Shown here one piece after another: positions 48,141 through 58,881 of a stretch of DNA of 64,000 bases. This DNA comes from Aquilaria yunnanensis. Its lineage: Eukaryota; Streptophyta; Magnoliopsida; Malvales; Thymelaeaceae. The position numbers and the translations under genes were made by a program. The notes under the pieces are model-generated. The model was not told where the DNA came from, ran no database searches, and worked only from the letters and a program-made list of their open reading frames with translations. How positions within the stretch are numbered: position 1 is the stretch's first letter; each line of letters begins with the position of its first letter. The DNA is taken from NCBI GenBank assembly GCA_039654915.1, contig CM077599.1, forward strand, positions 18,230,501-18,294,500, in the 5' to 3' direction.

Positions 48141-50319
48141 ACTCTCGCTCTCAATAGCTGCTCCCACTATCATTTTTAATTATAGCATTTGAATTCAATC
48201 AGGAAATAAAAGGTTCCCTAAAAATACTAAATATGCTCTTCGGCAATGGGTATGCAACCTGAGAATTTCAGAAGTGTTTATTATCTATGACTTGCTTGTG
48301 TTCTTGTCTGATTAAACATGCACATTTGGATGTGGAAGATTGATTTGAATAGGACCTAAAAATTACAGAATTGTGGTTATAGTAAATACTAGAATCATGT
48401 GATGTTTTCCTTCGGCCTTATGTGTTACACCACCACTGCTAGAACCTTCTTCTCAATGGTGTTTGATCTGTGCCTCTTCTTGATCTTCCTGGTGAACCAT
48501 TCAGGATCTTAACCCCAAGGAGTTGCCTCCTCTAATTCACAGCCAAACATTAACCAAAAAACAAAAAATAAAACAAGCGTTGTCTTTTTCATCCTTTTCT
48601 TCATGTGGAGAATGGGTAGCCTGGTTTGCCATTCTTTATTTCATCTTCTTGATTGTTGTAGCCAGCTCATCATTGTACAAAACCTGAGTATAACCCTATC
48701 TTTTGGGATGAATAGCAGGAGCAAATGCTTCTAGTCCAAAGGCCTCCATTTGATTTCTGCCTCAACACTCCATAACATTAGTGCACATTTGTTTCTTTGC
48801 AGTTATAGAATCTCCGCAACTCTTTTGCGTCTTGCGTGGGGTTAGAGTTGATTACCAGCCATTCTATAACTAAGTGTGCTTCTCCAAGTTCATGCAAATA
48901 TTGCACCTGTTCAGTTAGTATCATTGAATCCATTTCAATCATGGTGAGCCCTTTCGGAATTAGGAGTTCTCCTAATATTCTTAAAATTGAAGAAGACCTG
49001 GTAGAGCTTGAAAAACTTGATGAAGGTAATCTTTTTACATTTCAAGTTTTCTTTTTTAAATTTTTCGTATTTTTTATGGAACTAAAATTTTTTTACTGAT
49101 TTCTGTTTTTTCAGAGCTATCACAGTTGGGATTGAATCAAACCATTCTTGATATATGAGGTAGCCAATTCCATTTAATGTCTTTTGTTTAAAATGAGATA
49201 CCTGCTTTTGTTTATTGGTAAGTATTGTAATTATGTTTTATAAATTTGAAATGAGATAGGAAAAAATGCTGAAAATTATGGATTGCTGTTGATTTTGTTG
49301 CTAGAGTTGCTTATGTCAAGACTTTTGCTGCTGTTTTACATATGAGGTAACCAATATGCTTTATAAATTTTAAATGAGATGAGGGAGGATGTTGAAAATT
49401 ATGGATTGTTGCTGATTTTGCTGTACGATTGCATTTCCTAATTTTGCTGCTACAGTTTATTGCTGATTTTGCTGTTGGAGTTACTTATATGAAGAATTTT
49501 GCTGCTGATGTTGCTGCTGTAGTCGTATTCCTGACTTTGCTGCTGTAGTTGATTGCTGATTATACTGCTTGGAGTTGGTTATGGGAAGAATGTTGCTGCT
49601 GGTTACTTTCCATATAATTGTAGAAACCAGTACTGTTGACTGGAGGCTGTTTTTTGAATGTTACAGTCAATAGGTTTTTTGCATACATTTAGGATTTGCC
49701 ATAGGTGATAGGCCCATAGACCACTATTTTGGGATTCTAGTTTTTGAAGTGCAGGAAGGATGGTTGTTGGCATTGATTTACTTGCTGTTGAGTTGTTTTT
49801 TGTTGCTAGTTAATCTTTGCCAACAAGAAACGCTTGTCTTGTTAATGATATGTAATGTTATGATAAACAAGAAGCTTTGATGGTTTGATATGAAAAATGT
49901 CCTGTAAATTTAATTGCTGCTTTAACATGTTGCTATTGCACTAGCTAGATTTCTAGTTGAATTATTATAGCTTAGCTAGATTTTCTAGTTTAAACTTTAA
50001 AAACTTTAACAGTAATGCTTTCAAACCTTGTTGAGCAAGAATTCGTAAGATCCTATATTTGTGACATGTTCGTCTATGCAAACTGGGAGTTGGTTTTATA
50101 TGTTGCATGGAGAAACTGTTATGTTTAGTCTGTTGAGTAAAAGGGAAACCGAATAAGGAAACCAAACCAACCGAATTTTTATTCGGTTGGTTCAGTTTCG
50201 GTTTCAAAGAGGTGTTCGGTTGGTTCGGTTAACATATTTTATAACCGAAAACCGATCGGTTTCAGCTACTTCGGTCGGTTGTTAACCGAACCGACCGATT
50301 GATCAGCCCTAAACATAGC

Positions 50320-50597
50320 ATGCATCTTTTTTTTTTTATTAAGTTGAATTTTTTCCCCCCTGATCTTTAAATATGAGTGATTATATTTTTCCCATGATTT
50401 TTAATTGGGCAATGGGACGCTTATACTATATTTAGTCCCTTTTCAGCACCACGTTTTAGATGCATAAAAAGATTTAATATATAATGCGAATACCTTAATT
50501 AGTACATAGCATAATTGAGTAACACTATTTTTTGCGGAATGATAAAATTATCTTAATTTTAGAATAATATTTTCTATAACAATTATACATGCATATA

Positions 50598-50646
<49 letters not shown>

Positions 50647-50933
50647 ATTTAACTTGAAATCCTATGAAAATGCTGGGTATGCAAAGTTGCAAACTAGTTA
50701 TTCATAAAACTTGATCACAAGCTATTTGATAGTATTTCCCTTCTATTTTATTTTTATAAATTTGGGCTCTAAGTCCCTCCGGGGACATTAGGAAAATTTG
50801 GGCTTTAAGGTTATTTGTGCTGCGACCCAACGACAAAATTTTGGGTTTGTCATCGGCTTGCCCCATTTCTCATGTGATCTATGACATGTCTTTGTTGTCT
50901 AACGAAATTTCGTGAAATCAAACTTGGGTGTGG
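50320..50933. other. Downstream flank of gene C
   Basis: No gene; contains a GT then AG microsatellite (50599-50641). Confidence 0.5.
50599..50641 (+). repeat. (GT)n(AG)n microsatellite
   Basis: About six GT units followed by about 15 uninterrupted AG units. Confidence 0.95.
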
Positions 50934-52156
50934 TCAAGAAGTTATCCTGAAGTTGAGCCTCCGGAGCCACACCGAGTGGAGCACCATGTGGATCACATCG
51001 AAGGGCTCAGCCGGCCGGTGGACAACAAAGTGTCTCCTCACCCTACTCACCCTTTTCTGCAACCGCAAGTATTCTTCGTAAGACACCCCTTTCAGAATAG
51101 TCTTCAATTCGGGTATCTTCTCCACCGGAACATGGACCGAAAATTTGCTCCAATCCAACACATCGCTGAACGGCAAAGAGTAATTGTCGGAGATAATTAC
51201 CGGCACACATCCGGCGTAAATTGCTTCCACTGGCCTAGGGCTCGCCACTTCGTACCCACTCGGGCACAGGCAAAACCTGCTCTGTCGCATCATCTGGTTG
51301 TAGTTCTGTCCCTTTTTGAGATACTGGTACACTTGGAGTTCGCTGTCCTTGCCTTTCCAGTATTCGAAAAGCCTTTGCCTGACATGGCCGTGGATTCCAC
51401 CGGAGAAGAAGGCGAATATGGGCCGGTTGTTTGGGCCATAGTCCCGATAAGTTGGGCTCAGCTCCCCGTACCGTAAGAAGATATCAGGGAGAGAAACGTC
51501 TTTGTTGGGCCTAAACCGTTCCGACGTGTTGGCATTGCACAGAACTCTGATCAACTTCTCCAACCGCGCCGAGTTGTCGTCGAGGGAGACGTCTGGTCCC
51601 TGCGCAACAACGATCATTTTCTTAAGTAATTGCATTTGCAGCCATCAAACTTTTCTATAACTGAAAATTGTACCCAGTCATGGCAAGAGGCCATAAAATG
51701 ATCAGCGCCCAGGCTTCTGTTCCAGAAGGGATATTTGAGGGAGACAAGGTTGACATAATCGAGCGCAACGCGAAGGAGGCGATCACGGTTGTAGTTTATG
51801 ACAGGTTCTTTGTAAATATATTCAACAATTCCGACGACCGTTAGCGGCAGAAAAAAGGCATGCGCCTCCTCCGGACTGGGAGCCATGAACTTGGTATTGG
51901 TTTCCATTTCAGAGATGAAGTGGCCCTCTATTGCATATATATGCGTAAATGGACCACCGTGCACCAGTGGCAGTTCTCCTTCTCTATACGTCCACACCTT
52001 GAAGCGTTTCACCATCTCGATATGGCTCCTGCTAGTTTATTACCGATCCGATTGGCAAAAAGGTTAAAGAAAAACAAAAAAACTCCATACATATGTCAAC
52101 TAATTAATCTAAGTGGAATTAATTATATAGTTTATCTGGTGTAATTAATATTTACT

Positions 52157-52208
<52 letters not shown>

Positions 52209-52681
52209 CACTTAACTGATGAAAAGCATGTGGATTTCTATAGATTGGGCCTCTAGGAACAAAAGTGGTACGTTCATCACCATAAGCTGGTGTAACGTTT
52301 TTTGACTTGACCGCTCTTCGAATGGCTTCTCTCGCCCTTGCCAGATCTTCCTCAATCCTATCCAAATATGTCTTCCCCTCCTGAGGAGCGGTCAGAGTCG
52401 GACACAACAATGTCGTATTTATTGCTAGTCGATGTACGTAGGAAAAAAAGAAGGATTGATTTTTTACGTATACGTACCTTGGTGAGGGATGTCATATGTT
52501 TGGCGCTGCTGCCGCTACCATTATTGGTAGAAATCATGCGAGAAGTGGAGAAGATGGAGGCTTGGGGGGAATTAGGGCTAACAAAAAGGAAGAGAAGAGC
52601 CAGAAGAAGTAGAGGTAGAGGAAGCAAGAGACTGGAGAAGCAGGGGCATGTGCAACGACTACTACTACATATGGATGCCAT
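50934..52681 (-). CDS. GT47 exostosin-family glycosyltransferase, gene C, 4 exons, 462 aa
   Basis: Exons: 52681-52478, 52380-52217, 52028-51674, 51599-50934; 463 codons with the stop, phases 0, 2, 0. The signal anchor is LLLPLPLLLLALLFLFV (residues ~18-34). Landmarks: YLDRIEEDLARAREAIRRAV, YRNPHAFHQSHIEMVKRFKV, WNRSLGADHFMASCHDW, CNANTSERF, PIFAFFSGGIHGHVR, CPSGYEVASPRPVEAIYAGC, IISDNYSLPFSDVLDWSKFS and [12 protein letters not shown]. The acidic motif residues are intact. Closest to gene D in sequence. The start at 52681 is chosen because gene D begins the same way (MAS); an in-frame Met at 52708 would add nine residues. A TATA box lies ~85 bp upstream. Intron 2 holds an AT microsatellite. 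Confidence 0.9.
52158..52204. repeat. (AT)n microsatellite in intron 2 of gene C
   Basis: About 23 uninterrupted AT units between exons 2 and 3. Confidence 0.95.
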
Positions 52682-52760
52682 GGCAAGCACGGCTTCTTTC
52701 CGGAGCAATTTGCTCCTCCAACTTCCAAGGTAGTAGCTGGCCGGCTAGTCTCTCATATTA

Positions 52761-52770
52761 ACTATATAAA
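52761..52770 (-). promoter_or_regulatory. TATA box of gene C
   Basis: TTTATATAGT on the minus strand, ~80-90 bp before the chosen start codon, a usual plant spacing once a short leader is allowed. Confidence 0.5.
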
Positions 52771-53642
52771 CAAGATACGTATTTACACGTGCGTACGAGC
52801 TAGCTAGCTAGTTGCATTGTTCCAATAGGATCATATTACCATACCATACAAATCTGTAGATACCACCCGGCCCGGCGGCCTCGTTGCTCGTTATTCTGTG
52901 CACGACTGGCAACGAGAAATTAAAAGATTGAAATTCGAACGTCGTAAACAATTAATATATTGAGATTGGAATTAAAGACGAACCGCCGTTGCCGCTATGC
53001 ACATGTTGATACATGTAACTTTGGCAGCACATTATCGTTCAGTTGCATATATATTATATAGTGCTCATCATTAACTGTAAAACTGAATTTCCTTTGTTTT
53101 TTTTTTTAACGGAAAAAGCAAAGGCATTAAAATGACAAAAACTGTTATAAAACTGAATTTCGTTAATTTTATATATGTGAATGACGTCGTAGAATTATTC
53201 CCAAGTATGTGTCTATGTACGTGTGTGCATATATCTTCATTCTTCACCTGTATTTAATTTAGGGCGGGAGGTGAGGCAAGAAAGTTCTACAATCTTATAG
53301 CTAGCAAAATTTGTTAACGATATCATTAACGAAAGGCAATTGTTAAAAATAGCAAGGATTTGAAATCCGCAGCTATGAACTTAAACATTATCATATATAT
53401 TCAATCTTCAATCCCAATGTGTGGTCAATGGATTCAATTTCATCAACTTGGGATTTTTAAAGTAGGTGGATTAGATTATCGAATCACAAATTTCAATTAC
53501 TTCATCCATTTTTAGGCTATCCAAAAAGAATAAATTATTTTCATTTTTTGAAAAGCTTTTAACATATAATTTATCTTACTACTTTTATTTGAACGTTTTC
53601 AGTACAAAACCCAAAAAATAACATAAAACCCAAAAAATAATA
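52771..53642. other. Upstream region of gene C
   Basis: No gene; includes the small LINE stub at 53092-53148. Confidence 0.45.
53092..53148 (-). mobile_element. Very short LINE-like 3' stub
   Basis: A T run followed by AACGGAAAAAGCAAAGGC and about 25 more bases, bounded by a perfect 13-bp direct repeat AAAACTGAATTTC (53079-53091 and 53149-53161). This is the layout of a severely 5'-truncated retroposon inserted in antisense. Confidence 0.75.
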
Positions 53643-53868
53643 CGACCTCCGTCCCACATTCTTTGCACCATTTAACTTTTTTACATAGTTTGACTTGAGT
53701 TTATTCATTAGTTAAAAAAAATTAAAAAAAATATATTTAGAAACTATATGTCTTGATTTATCATTCTTATATTAAAATTCTTCATTTATATACTAAAATG
53801 ATGAAAATAAAAAATTATAGATTAATTGCTGAAAAGTGAACGGTACAAAAAATATGGGACGGTGTGAG
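53643..53868. mobile_element. Stowaway-like (Tc1/mariner) MITE, copy 2
   Basis: Begins CGACCTCCGTCCCACATTC, ends AATATGGGACGGTGTGAG, flanked by TA on both sides; same family as 25657-25892. Confidence 0.82.
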
Positions 53869-54120
53869 TATTTTCTTTTTCTACTCTTACTTCACAAAAC
53901 TCAAAAAGATTTTTTTTTTATTTTAATTTCAGGAGTAAAAATGGGAAAAACTAACGAAGTCACGCATATCTTAATCTTCATATCCAAGGAAATGCATCAT
54001 CCAAAAATGAGATGAATAGAGTAAAAAGAAATGTGGAGCATTGTTCCCTACCCCATGCGATGAAAGAATATCTTATCAACGTCAATCCCGACAGCTTCAA
54101 TGTATGATCACATAGAGATT

Positions 54121-54490
54121 AGGAGACAATTTATTTTAACTTAAGCCAACTTAATTAGTCCCAAATGATTTATCTTTATTTTTATATTTTTTGGCTTGAA
54201 ACACCAATTTCGTTTGAAACCCAATATATATTATTTAGGTATGATATATAATCCATTAATTATAAAATTTTTATGACATTAATAAACTTTTGAGCTTTTT
54301 TTTGTTTTTAGGTATTAAAAATAAAAAATTCATAAAAATTTAATAATATGATAAAAAATTTATTTTGAATGGATTATTAAACCAAAGTAACTTTGGTTTT
54401 CAAATGAAATTAGTTATGGGGAAAAAATGTAAAAATAAAAATAAATCTTTTTAAATTAAATTAACTTAATTTAAAATGAATTGACTCTAC
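54121..54490. mobile_element. Palindromic MITE, copy 3
   Basis: Long inverted repeat with the shared centre (AATATATATTATTTAGGTAT, AATCCATTAATT); same family as 37549-37892 and 45017-45348. Confidence 0.68.
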
Positions 54491-54839
54491 ATGAGCATGA
54501 AAAAAGGTACAAGAGGTATTCATAAATGAATTAATTTTATCGAGTTTGATAGAGACCCCCTAATCCTGGTTGTTTTAAGGTTAATTGTTATACTTATGTG
54601 GATAAAAAGAGACAAGGGAAAACTACAGCTGTTATCAGAGACCATGTGAGCAAATCTGTAATTGTCTGCCTTTGGGATATTGGTAGCACAACCGCTCTTT
54701 AGGCTGAGTATTGGTCTTTAAGAGATGGCCTGCAACTCACCTCTTCTATGGGAAACTTTAGGATAGAGGCAGAAACTAATTGCAAAGCTACAGCCCAGCT
54801 TTTTACATCTGCCACCTTTATAAATCCTTCATTTATGCC

Positions 54840-55735
54840 TAGGGATGGGCATAGAGCGGATCAACCAACTCCATGGAGTGATTCACTATTGATCCACTTC
54901 TTTATGGATCAATCTACAACCCGCCCCACTTATTTATGGATCGATCCACGATCCGCTCCACCTAACTTATGGGTATCTATGGATGATCCATGGATATCCA
55001 ATCCATGATATTTTGATAGATAATTAATTTTTTTTTTTTATAGACAAGATGGAAACGAACTCAAAAGAAAGTAGAAACAAGAAAATTAAAATGACCGTAT
55101 TTATATACTCGAATGGAAATTGAAAATTGATAGAAGCACAAGCAAAGATGCAAAGCAAACCCAGAAATCGGCAAGAATTGCAGTTATATTAGTTACTGGG
55201 CAATGTTACACCCATGGATCACGAGCCTCCGCGGATCCTAATCAGGTTTTCTAGAATTGAACTCTCATGCTTGATCACAATCTTAATCCAATTCTGAGAA
55301 TCTAATCAGCGGAAAGAAGAAATCACCAAAAACGAAACAAATACGCAGGCCTCGTTCGAACTCCGCCACCACCTCAGCCTTTCTTTGATCCAATAGCTTC
55401 CACTAGTGATACTGTACTTGCGTCGTAGCGAATCCTAGACAATGACCAAACAAATTGAACTAGGTTTAGGAGAAGAGCCGATGAAGAACAAATGGAGACT
55501 GGAACTCCGTTTTATTTGCTAAACGAAAACATGCACGAAATAGACCAATTTTATTTGCTAAACCCTTACTCCATTGGACCTCCACCGGACCTCCAAAATT
55601 TGCCCCATTTTATAAAATATCAAGATGGATCGTGATCCGACCCGCCCCAAAATTAATGAATTATTTAAAAAGCTCGATCCACTGAAGCGGATCAGACTAG
55701 AGCTCCACTGGAGCAAAGGTCCATGCCCATCGCTA
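54840..55735. mobile_element. Non-autonomous hAT element, 896 bp
   Basis: Ends TAGGGATGGGCATAGAGCGG and GTCCATGCCCATCGCTA with a perfect 8-bp target duplication TTTATGCC (54832-54839 and 55736-55743). The subterminal parts carry GGATCNATCCAC-type strings. The apparent frames are repeat-derived. Confidence 0.9.
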
Positions 55736-55970
55736 TTTATGCCATTAATTTCTTATTGCAGGCTATTGGTGCACCAACTCCAACTACCAGTAGTAAAGGA
55801 TATTTTCTGGGAAGTGCATCAAGTAGCAGCGGATCGGATCGTCTCACTAAAAGCTCACTGCATGTTGGTCAATGATCTTTTGTTATCTTTGACCACCCCC
55901 AGATGATCTTATGTTCAGTGGCGGAGGTATATATTTAATGGGGCAGGCCAACACTCATCCTAAAATTTTG

Positions 55971-57621
55971 AGGTCAAATTCAAATATGGTCCCCTAACTT
56001 TAAGAGTCATCCTAAAATGATTACTTATTTTTTTTTTCAGTCTCTTAAAGTCTCTTAACTCAATTAGTATATCCTATTTTGGTTCTTACAGCCAGTTTAG
56101 GCGTTGTCTTTAATGAAACTTTCTTATGTGGCACTTGCTAGTTTCATGGCGGATCTCAAATTGTCACGTGGATAACTATATTAGAAGAACAAGAATCTTC
56201 AAGCTAAATTTGACACAAACAAATAATCCTAAAGGCTTAAAATGTAAATTTCCCAAAATTATAATCATTTTCTTCAACCTTCGATTCCAGGCTTCCAGCA
56301 GCAGTAGGGTGGATCCAGAATGGCGACAGCAGAAGGCGATGACCCACTCACCCACAAACCATCGAGCCCCGCCGGTGACGCACTCACCCATAAGCCACTG
56401 AGCCCTGCTTATGACCCATGCACCCACAAACCTCTGAGCCCACCAATGAACCACTCACGCATAAACCCCTATCGACAGCCTTCTTCCACCTGAAACATTT
56501 TTTTTAAGAGAAGGATTTTATTAATTGGACTAAAAGCACAAAAATAAGCTCTAAGTAGCCATAGAGACATAGACAAATGCAAAAGTGCAGCAGGACTTCA
56601 ATATGGAAATACTTGAAACAAATCAGAAATAAACAAGGGCCACAAAATAAATGGAGACGATCGAAGCATATAAAAAACAAACTAGGACCACAACTCAGTT
56701 CATAGTCAAGAATGAAAGCCATAGTCATTGAATTTGTACGCCGATTGCTACAACCCAACTTGCTCGCCTTTTGAATTCTTAACTCGTTTTCCTTCTTATC
56801 GCATTAAAATTTTATTAATTCCCCTGGTTTCCTTATTTGCTTCCATAATTATGGTTGATTAGATGAACCTTTTTTAAAAATGTATGAAATTATAAAATTT
56901 GTAAATAAAGGGAAGTAAGGGAAAGAAGTAGCCTAGAGAAAATCCCTCATCTCTCTACAATCGCATCTCACTTTAATCCTTTTCCCAGAGAAATAAATGC
57001 CCTCCACTAAACCTTTGCTTCGAATTAATTTGTTCTCCACCAATCGGCGTCACCTACCATGATTTCTAGCCAACAGCAAAGCCTACATCGCAATTTTCGC
57101 TGACGGGTTGGAGGTGGCGATGGAGAGGCGACGTAGGTATCGAGGGACGGCCCCGGGTCAGGGAAGGGAGAGAGCGAGAAGGGGAGGGGAGAGAGCGGAG
57201 GACTCGAGGACTTGGTGGACGGAGAGGGAGTGGGTATCGAGAGAGGGCCGGCGGGAGAGTAGGTGGCGGAAAGGTGGAGGTGGGCGGCGGCGTGGATGGC
57301 GGAGGTGGTCGGGGATTTGGGGAAGAAGTAGATTATCGGTTATGTACGTCTTAAGTACTTTAGATTGTGTGTTTCTATCATTTTTAGCCTCATAGTTTTT
57401 CTTCTTCTATACTAGTCGTCACTCAATGTTATGACATAGGATGCCATGTGGCATAGTGGATGCCATGTTGGCATTTTTCATCTAAGATAATGACTTAATG
57501 GACTGAATGAACTGAAATAGAACACATTAGTTGAGTTAGAAGGCTTTAAGAGGCCAAAAAAGATGTTAGGAACCGCTTTAAGACAACCCTTAAAGTAATG
57601 GGACTATAAATGAATTTTACC
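55971..57621. mobile_element. Non-autonomous Mutator-like element, ~120-bp inverted ends
   Basis: The left end AGGTCAAATTCAAATATGG and the reverse complement of the right end GGTAAAATTCATTTATAG align for ~120 bp (TCCC-N-TAACTTTAAGAG, CTCTTAAAG, TCTTAACTCAA). Flanks carry CTAAAATTTTG on both sides (55960-55970 and 57622-57632). The interior contains a degenerate CCACTCACCCACAAACC array (56338-56465), a probable antisense retroposon tail and a GC-rich block (57103-57330). No transposase. Confidence 0.85.
56494..56770 (-). mobile_element. Antisense retroposon 3' fragment (LINE-like) within the Mutator-like element
   Basis: A T run followed by AAGAGAAGGATTTTATTAAT, the usual look of a plant non-LTR 3' end read on the opposite strand. 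No coding part recognised. Confidence 0.4.
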
Positions 57622-57632
57622 CTAAAATTTTG

Positions 57633-58257
57633 TACACACCCACACATACACATATATAACGTAGAAAATTAAACCCATTTTTTAATATTTTTGTTAAGTT
57701 TTAGTGGCCTATTTATTTTTATATAATTTGTTGAAGCTCATTTTATTTTTTAATTTTTTTTAAATTTCTAGTGCTCCAATCAATTATAAAGCAAAAGAAA
57801 AGTGTCATTTTCTATGTACTCATCTTTGCGGTTTCTCATTTAATCTTCCATTGAGGATTTCTTATTAAGTATCGATATTTCTCTCTGATACTCCACTTTT
57901 ATTCTTATGTTAATTTCCTCCTATGTGAAATTGATCCTTCAATTTTTTTCATGAATTATGCTAAGTTCTTTTTGGTTGTTGGGAATATGAAAACAAAATT
58001 AAGAAACCACTTCTTGCCTTAGTCCATAAAAAAATAGAATCATAAGTTCAATTAGTTGTATTCAGATTGATCATATAATTCCATTGAAATATTTTTCTTT
58101 ATCTAATTTTTTTTATGTTAAAGAGCATTATGCACAATTTAAATTATAAACATTATTCATCTTTTCTATACTATAAAATATTTTAATTTAATATCATAGT
58201 ATAAATATTATCTTTATATTGTTGGTCCACCCTACATAAAATTTCTAGGTGCACCAC
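57633..58257. other. Non-coding gap
   Basis: AT-rich, no gene. Confidence 0.45.
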
Positions 58258-58414
58258 TAGAGGTGGGACCTGGGCTGGGTCAACCCGGCCCGGAAGTCAA
58301 ACCCGACCCACCCCAGTCAAACCCGCCCCGACAAAAGCCCGCTAAGATATGGGCCGAATATGGGCCCGAAAAAATGAGGTGGTGCAAAACGGACCGCCCC
58401 AGTTCCCACCTCTA
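58258..58414. mobile_element. Miniature hAT element, 157 bp
   Basis: Ends TAGAGGTGGGACCTGGGC and CCCAGTTCCCACCTCTA with a perfect 8-bp target duplication TGCACCAC (58250-58257 and 58415-58422). GC-rich compared with its surroundings. Confidence 0.92.
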
Positions 58415-58422
58415 TGCACCAC

Positions 58423-58881
58423 TGCTTAATTTAGATAAAGATGTAGTAGGTGATTTTGTGACCAGGAAAGTTCCAGCCACCGTGGGCGCTAGGACATCCG
58501 TTCATGGCTTTTGTAATTCAACCACTGGCGCTTAGGCCTTTAGTTGTACTCGTACTCTCTTTTTAGTGCATTCCACTTTCTACCAAAAACAAAAACTTGA
58601 TGGCTACTGTGTCTGTAACTCTCTTTTGCCGAACTCGGTTTTCATGTACAGACCTTAAGGGTTTTGTTTTTGCTTTTCCAAAAATTCCTTCATTAATTCA
58701 CCAAAAGAAAAATGCGTTAATATTGTCTGCTTTGAGGTGAAATTTTCGTGCCAAATGGTGTCCATAATTAACCTCACGCTAAAACATGTGAATAGCCTTT
58801 GCCATTTCTATATAATCATTTTAAATTGGCTTCCCTATCTATCTATAATATTATTAAACATTGTTATCCCCATGCAGTGCA
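58423..58881. other. Downstream flank of gene D
   Basis: No gene seen. Confidence 0.45.

Larger units (their letters stand above)
46422..49158 (+). pseudogene. Unrecognised spliced gene fragment inside the large hAT element
   Basis: Candidate exons: one with MRLSTIFFIFIFIFFFFKCF (46422-46495), resembling a signal peptide and ending at a GTAAGT donor; one at about 47034-47099 (GICGHGSLKTVDIRLF) with an AG acceptor and a GTATTT donor; its duplicate at 47907-47972; one ending at 49019 (IEEDLVELEKLDE) with a GTAATC donor; and a last at 49114-49158 (LSQLGLNQTILDI, then TGA). I do not recognise the protein. Linking these exons into one transcript is inference. Confidence 0.35.
45890..50311. mobile_element. 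Large hAT element, 4,422 bp, with gene-like exons
   Basis: Ends TAGGGGTGAGCATTATTCGG and GATTGATCAGCCCTA, flanked by a perfect 8-bp duplication AACATAGC (45882-45889 and 50312-50319). The subterminal regions are full of CCGAA/TTCGGTT strings. I found no hAT transposase. The interior looks like a spliced host-gene fragment: a leader, exons with GT-AG borders and a duplicated exon. That suggests capture of host sequence (inference). Confidence 0.85.

Noticed and set aside
50928..51476. 182-codon plus-strand frame opposite gene C (and a similar one at 58924-59424 opposite gene D)
   Set aside because: They are antisense shadows of a well-conserved GT47 exon; they persist in both genes only because the coding strands are alike.
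57108..57395. Arg/Gly-rich 95-codon frame
   Set aside because: GC-rich low-complexity sequence within a Mutator-like element; no recognisable protein.
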